From CAZABP01 sp964483245 (GTDB lineage: Bacteria; Planctomycetota; UBA1135; UBA2386): 64,000 nucleotides of DNA. The translations under genes were made by a program, and so were the position numbers. A model generated the notes under the pieces. The model saw only the letters and a list, made by a program, of their open reading frames with translations, made no database searches and was not told where the DNA came from. Within the stretch, counting starts at the first letter, position 1; each line of letters opens with the position of its first letter. Positions 40,538-49,360 of the stretch are shown piece by piece. Where the stretch lies: NCBI GenBank assembly GCA_964483245.1, contig CAZABP010000024.1:1-64000 (forward strand), given 5' to 3'.

Positions 40538-42754
40538 ATGGATCCGCAACCCGGGCAGCGCGCAGAGACCGGCACCGCCGTCGCGCTTCATGGCACCCTG
40601 GAGCGGTTCCGGTTCCGCAACCCCGACACCGGGTTCGCGGTGGCCCGGTTCGTCCCGAACGATCGCTCCGGTCCAGTCGACATCGTCGGCGAGATCGCGC
40701 AGATCACGGAAGGACAAGAGGTTGCGATCACCGGGCAACGGATCGAGCACCCGCGGTTCGGGCCCCAGATCCAGGTCGAGACCGCGCAGGCGCAGCTCCC
40801 GACCACGACGGCCGGGATCGAGTCGTATCTGTCGTCGCGCCTGGTCAAGGGGATCGGCCCGGCCACGGCGCGGAAGATCGTCGCCCGGTTCGGGCCGGAC
40901 ACGCTGCGGATCATCGAGGAGGAGCCGGCGCGGCTGCGTGAGGTGAGGAGCCTGAAGGCGCCGCAGCGCGACGCGCTGGTCGCCGCGGTCCGGAGCCAGA
41001 AGGAGATCGGGCAGTTGCTCGTGTTCCTGCGCACGCATGGCCTCGGCATGGGGCTCGCGTCGCGGATCGCGCGCCACTACGGCAGCGGCGCGGCGGCCCT
41101 CGTGCGCAGCGATCCGTATCGGCTCGCCGACGAGGTGCTCGGGATCGGCTTCAAGATCGCCGACCGGCTCGCGCAGAACCTCGGCATCCCGGTGCACGCG
41201 CCGGAACGGATCCAGGCCGGCGTGCTGTATGCGCTGTCGCTCGCCAGCAAGGAAGGACACTGCTTCCTGCCGCGCACCGAGCTGTGCGAGGCCGCGGCCG
41301 AGCTGCTCGGCGTCGAGCCTGCACTCGTCGACCTCCAACTGCCGGCGCTCGCCGAGCAGGGCAACGTCGTCATCGAGCCGCTGCCCGGTCCGCGCGTGTT
41401 GACCGAAGCGGAGCCGCCGTGCGTCTATCCGCGCGCGCTGCACCAGGCGGAGACCGGGGTCGCCAGCCGGCTCGCACAGCTCGTCTCGGCGCGGAGGCCG
41501 CTGCTGCCGGTGCATGCCGAGCGCGCGGTCGCGTGGTTCGAGGAGCGCGGTCGGTTCCAGCTCGCGGCAGGCCAACGGCAGGCAGTCCTGCAGGCACTGC
41601 AATCCCCGGTCACCGTCATCACTGGCGGACCGGGCGTCGGCAAGACCACGATCGTGCGCGCGCTGGTCGAGATCCTGGCGGCGAAGGAGCTCCCGATCCT
41701 GCTCGCCGCGCCGACCGGGCGGGCCGCCAAGCGCCTCGAGGAGTCGACCGGTCGCACCGCGACCACGCTGCACCGCCTGCTCGAGTTCCAACCAGGGATC
41801 CATCGCTTCCAGCGCGATGCGAACGACCCGCTCGAAGGCGCCATGCTCGTCGTCGACGAAGCGTCGATGCTCGACGTGCAGCTGGCGTATGCGCTGCTGC
41901 GCGCCGTGCCGCCCGGCATGAAGCTCGTGCTCGTCGGCGACGTCGATCAGCTCCCGGCGGTCGGCCCCGGCAACGTGCTGCGCGACGTCATCGACTCCGG
42001 TCTCGTCGCCGTCACGCGGTTGAACGAAGTGTTCCGCCAGCAGCAGGGCTCCTCGATCGTCGGCGCCGCGCACGAGCTGTTGGCCGGGCGCGTGCCGCAG
42101 AGCGGCGGCGAGGGGAGCGACTTCTTCTTCGTCGAGACGCGCGACTCCGAGCAGACCCGCCAGCTGATCCAGGAGCTCGTGCTGCGGCGGATTCCGCGCG
42201 CGTTCGACCTCGACCCCATCCAGGACATCCAGGTCCTCTGCCCGATGTATCGCGGCGCCGCCGGCGCCGATTCCATCAACCGCGATCTGCAGGACCTGAT
42301 GAACCCCGGCAAGCCGGAGCTCGAGCGCGCCGGCCGCCGCTGGCGCGAAGGGGACAAGGTCATGCAGATCCGCAACGACTACGAGCTCGACCTCTACAAC
42401 GGCGACCTCGGGCGCATCGTCCAGATCGAGAAGAACGCCGCCGAGCTCGTCGTCCAGTTCCAGGACCGCACACTGCGCTATCCCTACGCCGATCTCGACC
42501 AGCTCGTGCCGGCCTACGCCATCACCGTTCACCGCGCGCAGGGGAGCGAATACCCCGCCGTCGTGATCCCGCTGGCGACCGACCACTTCATGATGCTGCG
42601 GCGCAACCTCCTCTACACCGCAATCACGCGCGGCAAGCGCCTCGTCGTCCTCGTCGGCTCACCCAAGGCATTGAGCACCGCCGTCCGCAACGCCCAGGAA
42701 TCCCTGCGCCACAGCGGCCTCGCCGAACGCCTGCGCGACACGCTCCGCGCCTGA
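40538..42754 (+). CDS. recD2: RecD2 5'-3' DNA helicase
   Basis: A 738-residue RecD2-type superfamily 1B helicase. The N-terminal OB-like segment (HGTLERFRFRNPDTGFAVAR) and helix-hairpin-helix part (SSRLVKGIGPATARKIVARF) are typical of RecD2 and absent from RecD of RecBCD. Helicase motifs: Walker A GGPGVGKTTI (about residue 363), LAAPTGRAAKRL, Walker B VVDEASMLDV, LVGDVDQLPAVGPG, and the C-terminal AITVHRAQGSEYPAV and LYTAITRGKR. RecD2 unwinds DNA in repair and replication-stress responses. No RecB or RecC is nearby. Start ATG 40538. Confidence 0.95.
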   Translation: MDPQPGQRAETGTAVALHGTLERFRFRNPDTGFAVARFVPNDRSGPVDIVGEIAQITEGQEVAITGQRIEHPRFGPQIQVETAQAQLPTTTAGIESYLSSRLVKGIGPATARKIVARFGPDTLRIIEEEPARLREVRSLKAPQRDALVAAVRSQKEIGQLLVFLRTHGLGMGLASRIARHYGSGAAALVRSDPYRLADEVLGIGFKIADRLAQNLGIPVHAPERIQAGVLYALSLASKEGHCFLPRTELCEAAAELLGVEPALVDLQLPALAEQGNVVIEPLPGPRVLTEAEPPCVYPRALHQAETGVASRLAQLVSARRPLLPVHAERAVAWFEERGRFQLAAGQRQAVLQALQSPVTVITGGPGVGKTTIVRALVEILAAKELPILLAAPTGRAAKRLEESTGRTATTLHRLLEFQPGIHRFQRDANDPLEGAMLVVDEASMLDVQLAYALLRAVPPGMKLVLVGDVDQLPAVGPGNVLRDVIDSGLVAVTRLNEVFRQQQGSSIVGAAHELLAGRVPQSGGEGSDFFFVETRDSEQTRQLIQELVLRRIPRAFDLDPIQDIQVLCPMYRGAAGADSINRDLQDLMNPGKPELERAGRRWREGDKVMQIRNDYELDLYNGDLGRIVQIEKNAAELVVQFQDRTLRYPYADLDQLVPAYAITVHRAQGSEYPAVVIPLATDHFMMLRRNLLYTAITRGKRLVVLVGSPKALSTAVRNAQESLRHSGLAERLRDTLRA

Positions 42755-42794
42755 GCCGAACCGGTACACGGCGTGTCTGAGACGAACTCCGTCA

Positions 42795-42820
42795 CTTCGC
42801 GCGGGTTTTTTCGCGCGAAG
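42795..42820. terminator. hairpin with T-rich loop after recD2
   Basis: CTTCGCGCG (42795-42803) pairs with CGCGCGAAG (42812-42820) across the loop GGTTTTTT. It lies 40 bases after the recD2 stop, between convergent genes, so a role at the transcript ends is likely. The T-run is in the loop rather than after the stem, so it is not a standard intrinsic terminator. Confidence 0.4.
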
Positions 42821-42834
42821 CGCGCTGACCCGCA

Positions 42835-42858
42835 CCCGATCCCGATCCCGCTTCCCGC
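42835..42858. repeat. short CCC-N3 hexamer array
   Basis: CCCGATCCCGATCCCG and following CCC-rich sequence with a 6-base beat, GGG-N3 on the minus strand. It continues in weaker form to about 42900 as CCGCCT/CCGCTC units. It is the smallest of four such arrays in the window and lies between the convergent recD2 and lipoprotein genes. Confidence 0.6.
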
Positions 42859-42910
42859 CCGCCTCCGCCTGCGCACCCGCCTCCGCTCCCGCCTCCCGGC
42901 GCGTCGCGCG

Positions 42911-43381
42911 CTACTCCGGAGGAAGCTGCCTGAATGGGATCTCCACGAACGCGTCCGGATTCGCCCAGCTCAGATACACGTCCATGTACGCCGTCTCGAA
43001 CCCCGGCGCGGCGACCTCCAGCAGCACATATCCCTCGTCGCGCTCCCCGTCCGGCTCCAGCACCGCGCGACCGGCCGAGTCGGTCACGAAGCCCACGCGC
43101 GCCGCGGACAAGTCGTACGACGTGAACACCGTCCGCCCGGCGTCATTGGTCAGGTAGTACGCCATCGTGTCCGGATTGCGCACGATCAGCCGCGACCACT
43201 CGAGTTCCGCCTCGACGATCCGGACCGGCGCGTCGATCCAGACCCGGTTGGTGACCGGGTCATAGATCTCCACCTCGATCGAGACGGTCCGCGGCACCCG
43301 TGATTCGACGTAGACGACGTCGTCGTCGCACGAACAGGCGCCGAGAGGCAGGAGGCCGAGCAGCAGCAGCGGGAGACGCAT
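42911..43381 (-). CDS. predicted lipoprotein, beta-rich
   Basis: A 156-residue lipoprotein with signal MRLPLLLLGLLPLGAC (lipid-modified Cys at residue 16) followed by an acidic SCDDD stretch. The mature part looks all-beta, with strands such as SIEVEIYDPVTNRVW, YYLTNDAGRTVFTSY and GYVLLEVAAPGFETAYMDVY, as in carboxypeptidase-regulatory or Ig-like folds. No family is recognised. It is convergent with recD2 and divergent from the M3 peptidase gene. Confidence 0.75.
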   Translation of the reverse strand: MRLPLLLLGLLPLGACSCDDDVVYVESRVPRTVSIEVEIYDPVTNRVWIDAPVRIVEAELEWSRLIVRNPDTMAYYLTNDAGRTVFTSYDLSAARVGFVTDSAGRAVLEPDGERDEGYVLLEVAAPGFETAYMDVYLSWANPDAFVEIPFRQLPPE

Positions 43382-43495
43382 GGGCGTCGACGAACAATTC
43401 CCGTGCCAGGATGCGCGGCCTTTTCTAAGTTCGGTGGCGACGGAACTTGGCGAGCTGTGCCCCCTGCTCGCTGTCCTGCCAGGACGACAGCACCG

Positions 43496-45202
43496 ATGCC
43501 AGACACCCAGCTCCGCCGCCCGACGTTCCGGTTCGCACGCGAAGGCCTCGACGCCGGCAGCCTGACCGCGCTGCGCCCGCTGTTCGAGGAGCTGCTGCAG
43601 CGGCCACTGCCGGACCAGCCCGCGCTCGAGCGGTGGCTGCTGGACGAGAGCGAGCTGCAGAGCCGGATCGCGGCCGAAGCCGCGCGCCGCTACATCCAGA
43701 TGACCTGCCACACCGACGACGCGCAGGCACGCGAGCGCTACCTGGCGTTCGAGCGGGACGTGCTGCCGGAGGTCCGCGTGCTGTCCGACCGGCTGGACAA
43801 GCGATTCCTGACGGACCCGGTCACGGCGGGCCTGCCACCCACCCGCTACGCGGTCCTGCTGCGGCAGCGTCGCAACTCCAGCGAGATCTTCCGCGCGGAG
43901 AACACCGCGCTGCAGACCGAGGAGGCGGAGTTGCAGACCGAGCAGCAGGGGCTGATGGGCGGCATCGTCGTGCGCTTCGACGACAAGGATCACACGCTGC
44001 AGCAGATGGCGCCGTATCTCGAGGCGCAGGATCCGGAGCTGCGCCGCCGGGCATGGTTCGCGACGCTGGCGGTGCGCCGCGGCCTCTGGCCGCAACAGCA
44101 GCGGATCCTGGACCGGCTGATCACGCTGCGCACCCAGATGGGGCGCAACGCCGGGTTCGCGAGCTACATCCCGTTCCGCTTCCGCGAGCTGCGCCGCTTC
44201 GACTACGGGCCGGAGGACTGTCTGCGCTTCCACACGGCGATCGAGCAGGCGGTCGTGCCGGCAGTGCGTGAGCTCGATGCCGAGCGCGCGCGCCGGCTCG
44301 GCGTCACTTCGTTGCGGCCGTGGGACCTCGAGGTGGACCTCGAAGGCCGGCCCCCGCTGCGACCGTTCCACACCGAACCGGAGCTGATCGATCTGACGGC
44401 GAACGTCTTCGCCGAAGTCGACCCGCGGTTCCGTAACGAGTTCCAGGTCCTGCGCGACGAGGGGCTGCTCGACCTGATGAGCCGCAAGGGCAAGGCGCCC
44501 GGCGGCTACCAGTACGCGCTCGAAGACGTGCGCCTGCCGTTCATCTTCGCGAACTCCGTCGGGACGCACACCGATGTGCAGACCCTGCTGCACGAAGGCG
44601 GGCATGCGTTCCACTCGATCCTGTCACGCGACGAGGACCTCGCGGCCTACCGCGATGCGCCGATCGAGTTCGCCGAGACCGCGAGCATGAGCATGGAGCT
44701 GATGGGGCTCGAGGAGATCGGCGCGCGCTACGCGCCGCAGGATGCGCGCCGCGCGCGGCGCAAGCACCTCGAACACGTGCTCCGGATCCTGCCATGGATC
44801 GCCTCGATCGACGCGTTCCAGCACTGGCTGTATGGCGAGCCGGAGCACGACCACGCCGCGCGCCGCGCCACCTGGACCGGGATCCGCGCGCGGTTCGGTC
44901 CGGCCGTCGACTGGAGCGGGATCGAGGATGCACTCGAGCATCAATGGTGCAGCCAGGGGCACCTGTTCACGCACGCGTTCTATTACGTCGAGTACGGGAT
45001 CGCGCAGGTGGCGGCGCTGCAGATCTGGCGGCGCTACCGCCACGACAAGCTCGCCGCGATCGAGGCGTACCGCAACGCGCTGGCACTCGGCGGCAGTCGC
45101 CCGCTGCCGGAGCTGTTCGCGACCGCGGGTGTGCGCATGGATCTCGGCCCGGACCTGCTGCGCGAGCTCGTGGACGAGGTGCGCGCGGCGCTCGCCGAGT
45201 GA
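43496..45202 (+). CDS. M3-family metallopeptidase (oligoendopeptidase F-like)
   Basis: A 568-residue zinc peptidase. The zinc motif is LLHEGGHAFHSIL (HExxH), with a downstream glutamate ligand in FAETASMSMELMGLE, and the C-terminal YYVEYGIAQVAALQIWRRY is typical of the PepF/M3 group. The N-terminal 200 residues are the helical part that closes the substrate channel. No signal peptide is seen, so it probably trims peptides in the cytoplasm. The ATG at 43496 is chosen; the frame is open further upstream without conserved sequence. Confidence 0.92.
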   Translation: MPDTQLRRPTFRFAREGLDAGSLTALRPLFEELLQRPLPDQPALERWLLDESELQSRIAAEAARRYIQMTCHTDDAQARERYLAFERDVLPEVRVLSDRLDKRFLTDPVTAGLPPTRYAVLLRQRRNSSEIFRAENTALQTEEAELQTEQQGLMGGIVVRFDDKDHTLQQMAPYLEAQDPELRRRAWFATLAVRRGLWPQQQRILDRLITLRTQMGRNAGFASYIPFRFRELRRFDYGPEDCLRFHTAIEQAVVPAVRELDAERARRLGVTSLRPWDLEVDLEGRPPLRPFHTEPELIDLTANVFAEVDPRFRNEFQVLRDEGLLDLMSRKGKAPGGYQYALEDVRLPFIFANSVGTHTDVQTLLHEGGHAFHSILSRDEDLAAYRDAPIEFAETASMSMELMGLEEIGARYAPQDARRARRKHLEHVLRILPWIASIDAFQHWLYGEPEHDHAARRATWTGIRARFGPAVDWSGIEDALEHQWCSQGHLFTHAFYYVEYGIAQVAALQIWRRYRHDKLAAIEAYRNALALGGSRPLPELFATAGVRMDLGPDLLRELVDEVRAALAE

Positions 45203-45329
45203 GCGATGAATCGCGCGTGAAGAATCCCCGCGGCGCGTTTCTTCACTGGTGCCGGTCCGCGCGCGCGCACTAGCGTCCCGCGCGTCCGGCGCCGACCAGC
45301 TCCGGACGAACCTCCTGTTGCTTCCGCCC

Positions 45330-45366
45330 GAAGCGGCGTCCGGCGTGACCCGACGGACGCCGCTTC
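45330..45366. terminator. 13-bp perfect hairpin next to the DUF72 stop
   Basis: GAAGCGGCGTCCG (45330-45342) pairs perfectly with CGGACGCCGCTTC (45354-45366) around an 11-base loop. It begins one base past the stop codon of the DUF72 gene, the last gene of the minus-strand operon. Thermodynamically it should be strong. It has no T-run, so it may be an L-shaped terminator or an RNase block. A second weaker stem, GTGAAGAA/TTCTTCAC at 45217-45246, follows the convergent M3 peptidase gene. Confidence 0.55.
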
Positions 45367-45367
45367 C

Positions 45368-46240
45368 TTATCCGAACAACCCCCGCGCGCCCGGCTGCGC
45401 GATCGCCGCCAGCGACGGATAGCGCGCCAGCATCGTGTCCGGCACCGCGACCTTGCCGGCGCGGAGCTGCGCGAGCAGCTCCAACACGACCTTCATCGCC
45501 TTGCCGTGGAAGTGATTGTTGGCGATCACGTAGGCATCCGTCGCCGCGGCGGCGATCGCGCGGGTGCGCGCGGCGAGTGCTTCGACTTCGGCCGGCGTGT
45601 ACTCCCAGTCGTAGATCTGGTCGCGGCCGCTCCCCTTGCGGAACCACGCGGCCGAGTTGCGACCGTGCAGGCGGAAGTAACCGATGCCGGCGCGGCCGAA
45701 CACGCCGATCGCTCCTCCGCCGAATCCGCGCTCATTGCCGGGCCAGTCGAGATGCGCGATCGCCACCCCGAGGTCGCGCAGGCGCGCGAGCATCGCGGGG
45801 TCGCGCCACGACGCATGCCGGAGCTCGACCACGAGCGGTGCCACCGGATCGAACGCCGCGTGCAGCCGTTCGATCAGCCGCACGGCCGCGTCGCCGCTCT
45901 CGAAGCCGTGCGGGAACTGCGCCAGCAGCGCGCGCAGCCGGCCGGCTTCGGCCAGCGGCTGGAAGCCGAGCCTCGCCTGCAGCACGAGCTCGTCGTCGGT
46001 GCACCGCTCGTGCGTGAACTCGCGCGGCAGCTTGGCCGTGAACGCGACCGCGAGATCGCGCGTGCGCGCCACCCAGCTCTGCGCGACGTCGGCGCGCGGC
46101 ATCGCATAGAACGTCGCATTGACTTCGAGCAGGTCGACGAAGCGTGCGACGGCGCGCAGCTCGTCCTTGCAGCCGCGCGGGTAGACGATCCCCTTCCAGT
46201 CCGGATACGACCAGCCGGCGATGCCGACCGCGATGCTCAC
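45368..46240 (-). CDS. DUF72-family protein
   Basis: A 290-residue DUF72 protein, a TIM-barrel family of unknown reaction. Characteristic parts are VGIAGWSYPDWKGIVYPRG at the N-terminus, FVDLLEVNATFYAMP, FTAKLPREFTHER, PLVVELRHASWRDP, and YFRLHGRN near the C-terminus. It starts with a GTG at 46240 that overlaps the rarA stop by 4 bases. It is the last gene of the series gluQ, spoU, rarA, DUF72, and ends next to a strong hairpin. Confidence 0.92.
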   Translation of the reverse strand: MSIAVGIAGWSYPDWKGIVYPRGCKDELRAVARFVDLLEVNATFYAMPRADVAQSWVARTRDLAVAFTAKLPREFTHERCTDDELVLQARLGFQPLAEAGRLRALLAQFPHGFESGDAAVRLIERLHAAFDPVAPLVVELRHASWRDPAMLARLRDLGVAIAHLDWPGNERGFGGGAIGVFGRAGIGYFRLHGRNSAAWFRKGSGRDQIYDWEYTPAEVEALAARTRAIAAAATDAYVIANNHFHGKAMKVVLELLAQLRAGKVAVPDTMLARYPSLAAIAQPGARGLFG

Positions 46241-47520
46241 GGGCCGCGTCGCACGCGATCCGCATCGGCCATCCGCTCGGCGAGCCGCTTCTCGAACCCG
46301 ACGTCGCGCGGCTCGAAGAACCGCCGCCCGACCAGCGCATCCGGCAGGCACTCCATCCGGCCGACGCCGCCGGCTTCGTCGTGCGCATAGCGGTACTCCT
46401 TGCCGTGCCCGGCTTCGCGGGCGGCCCGCGTGACCGGATTGCGGATCGCCGCCGGCACCGGCCACGCCTCGCCGCGCTCGGCTTCCTGCATCGCGGCGTC
46501 GATCGCCAGCACTACCGCGTTGCTCTTCGGCGCGCCGGCGAGGTAGATGGCCGCCTCGCACAGCGGCAGGCGCCCCTCCGGCAGGCCGAGCTGCTGCACG
46601 GCGTGCAGCGCCGAGACCGCGACCTGCAGCGCCATCGGATCGGCGAGTCCGATGTCTTCGGCCGCCATCGCGACCATGCGGCGCGCGAGCGGCAGCGGAT
46701 CCCCTTCGGCGACCAGGAAACGCGCGAGCCAGTAGACCGACGCCTGCACGTCGCTGTTGCGCAGACTCTTGTGGAACGCGCTGAGCAGGTCGTAGTGGAA
46801 GTCGCCGCCCTTGTCGTGCACGAGCGTGCGCTGCTGCATCGCGTCGACGACCAGCGCCTCGGTCATCTCGCCGCCGTCCGCGACTTCGGCGGCGGCCGCT
46901 TCGAGCACGGTCAACGCGCGCCGCGCGTCGCCGGACGCATGCCGCACGATCCGTTCCCGCGCGGCATCGCCGAGCCGCAGCCGGCGCGCCCCGAGCCCAC
47001 GTTCGGAGTCGGCGAGCGCGCGCGCGAGCAGCGCGCGGACGTCGTCGTCGCCGAGCGGCAGCAGCCGCACGATCCGGCAGCGGGACAGCAGCGGTGCGAT
47101 CACGGCGAACGACGGATTCTCGGTGGTCGCTCCGATCAGCGTGATCTGGCCGCGCTCGACGAACGGCAGGAACGCGTCCTGCTGCGCCTTGTTGAACCGA
47201 TGGATCTCGTCGACGAACAGCAACGTGCCGCGGCCGGTGCGCCCGCGCTCGATCTCCGCCTCGGCCATCGCCTCGCGCACCTCCTTGATCCCGGACAGCA
47301 CGGCCGAGAACGGCTTGAACTGCTGCCCGGAGATCCCGGCGATCAACAGCGCCAGCGTCGTCTTCCCGACCCCTGGCGGGCCGAACAGGATCAGCGAACC
47401 GGCACGCCCCTGCTCGATCGCGGCGCGCAATGCACGGCCCGCGCCGAGCGCGTGCTCCTGGCCGAGGAACTCCGCCAGCGTGCGCGGCCGCATCCGCTCG
47501 GCCAGCGGAGCCGGCGTCAC
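46237..47520 (-). CDS. rarA: replication-associated recombination protein RarA/MgsA
   Basis: A 427-residue AAA+ ATPase of the RarA/MgsA/WRNIP1 family, acting at stalled replication forks. Visible features: PLAERMRPRTLAEFLGQEH at the N-terminus, Walker A LFGPPGVGKTTLA, Walker B LLFVDEIHRFNKAQQDAFLP, sensor LIGATTENPSFAV, and the C-terminal tetramerisation region with YDLLSAFHKSLRNSD and GEWPVP-like AWPVPAAIRN. The GTG at 47520 overlaps the spoU stop by 4 bases; the open frame continues upstream inside spoU without conserved sequence. Confidence 0.94.
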   Translation of the reverse strand: MTPAPLAERMRPRTLAEFLGQEHALGAGRALRAAIEQGRAGSLILFGPPGVGKTTLALLIAGISGQQFKPFSAVLSGIKEVREAMAEAEIERGRTGRGTLLFVDEIHRFNKAQQDAFLPFVERGQITLIGATTENPSFAVIAPLLSRCRIVRLLPLGDDDVRALLARALADSERGLGARRLRLGDAARERIVRHASGDARRALTVLEAAAAEVADGGEMTEALVVDAMQQRTLVHDKGGDFHYDLLSAFHKSLRNSDVQASVYWLARFLVAEGDPLPLARRMVAMAAEDIGLADPMALQVAVSALHAVQQLGLPEGRLPLCEAAIYLAGAPKSNAVVLAIDAAMQEAERGEAWPVPAAIRNPVTRAAREAGHGKEYRYAHDEAGGVGRMECLPDALVGRRFFEPRDVGFEKRLAERMADADRVRRGP

Positions 47521-48317
47521 TGCCGCTGCCTCCGCGCTTCGTACAACAACACGCCGGCCGCGACCGCGACGTTCAGGCTCTCGACCGAGGGCGCCATCGG
47601 GATCCGCACGCGTGCGTCGGCGACGGCGGCGACTTCGGCCGGCACCCCAGCCCCCTCCGCACCCACGACCAGCGCGAGCGGCCCGTGGAGATCGCAGGCC
47701 CACGGATCGACGCCACCTTCGTTCTCGGCGACCAACAGCCGGAGCTCGTGCGCGCGCGCGAACCCGACCAGCTCGGCGAGCTTCATCCCGCCGATGACCG
47801 GCAACCGGAACACGCTGCCAGCCGAACCGCGCACCGCCTTGTCGCGGAACGGATCGGCACTGCCGGCGAGCGCGACGAACCCGGTCGCGAACGCCGCCTC
47901 CGCCGTGCGCACGAGCGCGCCGAGATTGCCCGGATCGCGCACGCCGGCCGCGACGACGAGCAGCGGCGGGGTGCCGGCCGGCATCAGGTCCGCGAGCGAG
48001 TACGCCGGGCGGCGCACGATCGCGACGACCCCTTGCGCGGTCGTCAGCTGCGACAGCCGCGCGAGCAGCTCATCGGAGCACTCGTGCACGCGACCCGCGT
48101 CCCGCTCGAGGCGGCGCTTCAGGTCGCGGCCGAGGTCGCTGCCGAGCAGCTTGGGACTGACGGCCGCATCCGTGATCGGCAGGCGCGCTTCGAGCGCGTC
48201 CCAGACGAGCTTCGTGCCATCCGCGAGCATCACCTCCGGGGGATCGCCGGCGGCGGCATCGCGGAACTTGCGGACGAGCGGGTTGCGGGTGGACGTGATC
48301 GGTTCGCGGTCGGCCAT
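47517..48317 (-). CDS. SpoU-family RNA 2'-O-methyltransferase
   Basis: A 266-residue TrmH/SpoU (SPOUT) methyltransferase. An N-terminal substrate-binding domain (MLADGTKLVWDALEARLPI) precedes the knotted domain with DPGNLGALVRTAEAAFATGF, LALVVGAEGAGVPAEV and IPMAPSVESLNVAVAAGVLL, the three SPOUT motifs. It would methylate a ribose in rRNA or tRNA; the site is not evident. It lies 15 bases after gluQ and overlaps rarA. Confidence 0.93.
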   Translation of the reverse strand: MADREPITSTRNPLVRKFRDAAAGDPPEVMLADGTKLVWDALEARLPITDAAVSPKLLGSDLGRDLKRRLERDAGRVHECSDELLARLSQLTTAQGVVAIVRRPAYSLADLMPAGTPPLLVVAAGVRDPGNLGALVRTAEAAFATGFVALAGSADPFRDKAVRGSAGSVFRLPVIGGMKLAELVGFARAHELRLLVAENEGGVDPWACDLHGPLALVVGAEGAGVPAEVAAVADARVRIPMAPSVESLNVAVAAGVLLYEARRQRQ

Positions 48318-48332
48318 GCGGAACCGGGCAAC

Positions 48333-49274
48333 TTACGCGAACAGCTCCGGACCAGCGACGACCGGAGTCGGCGGAACGCGCGCGAGCTGGAACCCGCGCA
48401 CCAGATCGGCCGGCCGCAGCGACGCCCCCGGCGCCGCCAGCCCGCTGACCTCGGCGAGCCAGCCGACGAGCCGCTCCGGGCTCACGCCCCGCGCACGGAA
48501 CGCACGCAGCGACGTGTCGCCGTGCCGTTTCGCGAGTCGCAGGCCATCGGCGCCGACCAGCAACGGCACGTGCGCGAATGCCGGCTCGCGCAATCCGAGC
48601 GCCCGGTACAGCAGCAGCTGCCGCGGCGTCGACGGCAGCAGGTCGTCGCCACGCAGCACCTCGTCGATCCTGCCCTCGGCGTCATCGACGACGACCGCGA
48701 GCTGGTAGGCCGGACCGCGGTCGCGCTTCTCGATCACAAAGTCGCCGGCGATCCGCCCCGCCTGCAACCCGTGGAACCGGTCGGCGAACGGGACCTGCCC
48801 GACCTCGACCCGGAACCGGATCGCCGGCTCGCGCCCGCTCTCCGCCAGCGCCTGCTCGCGGGACGTGAAGCGCCCGCGGCACGTGCCTGGATAGGCGCCG
48901 GCATCCATCCACTCCTCGTGCGGCGCCGACGCTGCCAGCTCCACTTCACGCCGCGTGCAGACACATGGATAGGCGAGTCCGGCCGCCAGCAGCCGGTCGA
49001 CCACCGCGCGGTACCGCGGCAGCTCCTCCGACTGCCTCAGCGGCTCCCCATCCCAGTCGAGCCCGAGCCAGCGCAGGTCCTCGAGCGCAGCGCGCTCGGC
49101 GTCCGGCTTCACCCGCGGCCCATCGATGTCCTCGATCCGCATCCGCAGTGTCCCGCCGCGGCTGCGGACCGACAGCCAGGCGAGCAGGAACGTGCGCGCG
49201 TTGCCGAGGTGCAGCACGCCGGTCGGACTCGGCGCGAGACGGCCGATCGGGGATGGCTCAGGCTGCGGTGGCAT
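48333..49274 (-). CDS. gluQ: glutamyl-Q tRNA(Asp) synthetase
   Basis: A 313-residue paralogue of the glutamyl-tRNA synthetase catalytic core that attaches glutamate to queuosine in tRNA(Asp). It starts with GRLAPSPTGVLHLGNARTF (HIGH-type motif) and has RIEDIDGPR, the zinc-site cysteines in YPCVCTRREVE with CRGRF downstream, and the KMSKS-equivalent DGLRLAKRHGD. The anticodon-binding domains of full GluRS are missing, as expected for GluQ-RS. It is the first gene of the minus-strand series with spoU, rarA and DUF72. Confidence 0.93.
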   Translation of the reverse strand: MPPQPEPSPIGRLAPSPTGVLHLGNARTFLLAWLSVRSRGGTLRMRIEDIDGPRVKPDAERAALEDLRWLGLDWDGEPLRQSEELPRYRAVVDRLLAAGLAYPCVCTRREVELAASAPHEEWMDAGAYPGTCRGRFTSREQALAESGREPAIRFRVEVGQVPFADRFHGLQAGRIAGDFVIEKRDRGPAYQLAVVVDDAEGRIDEVLRGDDLLPSTPRQLLLYRALGLREPAFAHVPLLVGADGLRLAKRHGDTSLRAFRARGVSPERLVGWLAEVSGLAAPGASLRPADLVRGFQLARVPPTPVVAGPELFA

Positions 49275-49360
49275 GATGTCTCACGGTGTAGCAACGGGGG
49301 TGATGACGTCGCCGGCGAGGGTTGTCGTGACGACCACATTGCTTCACATTCCGATCCGCC

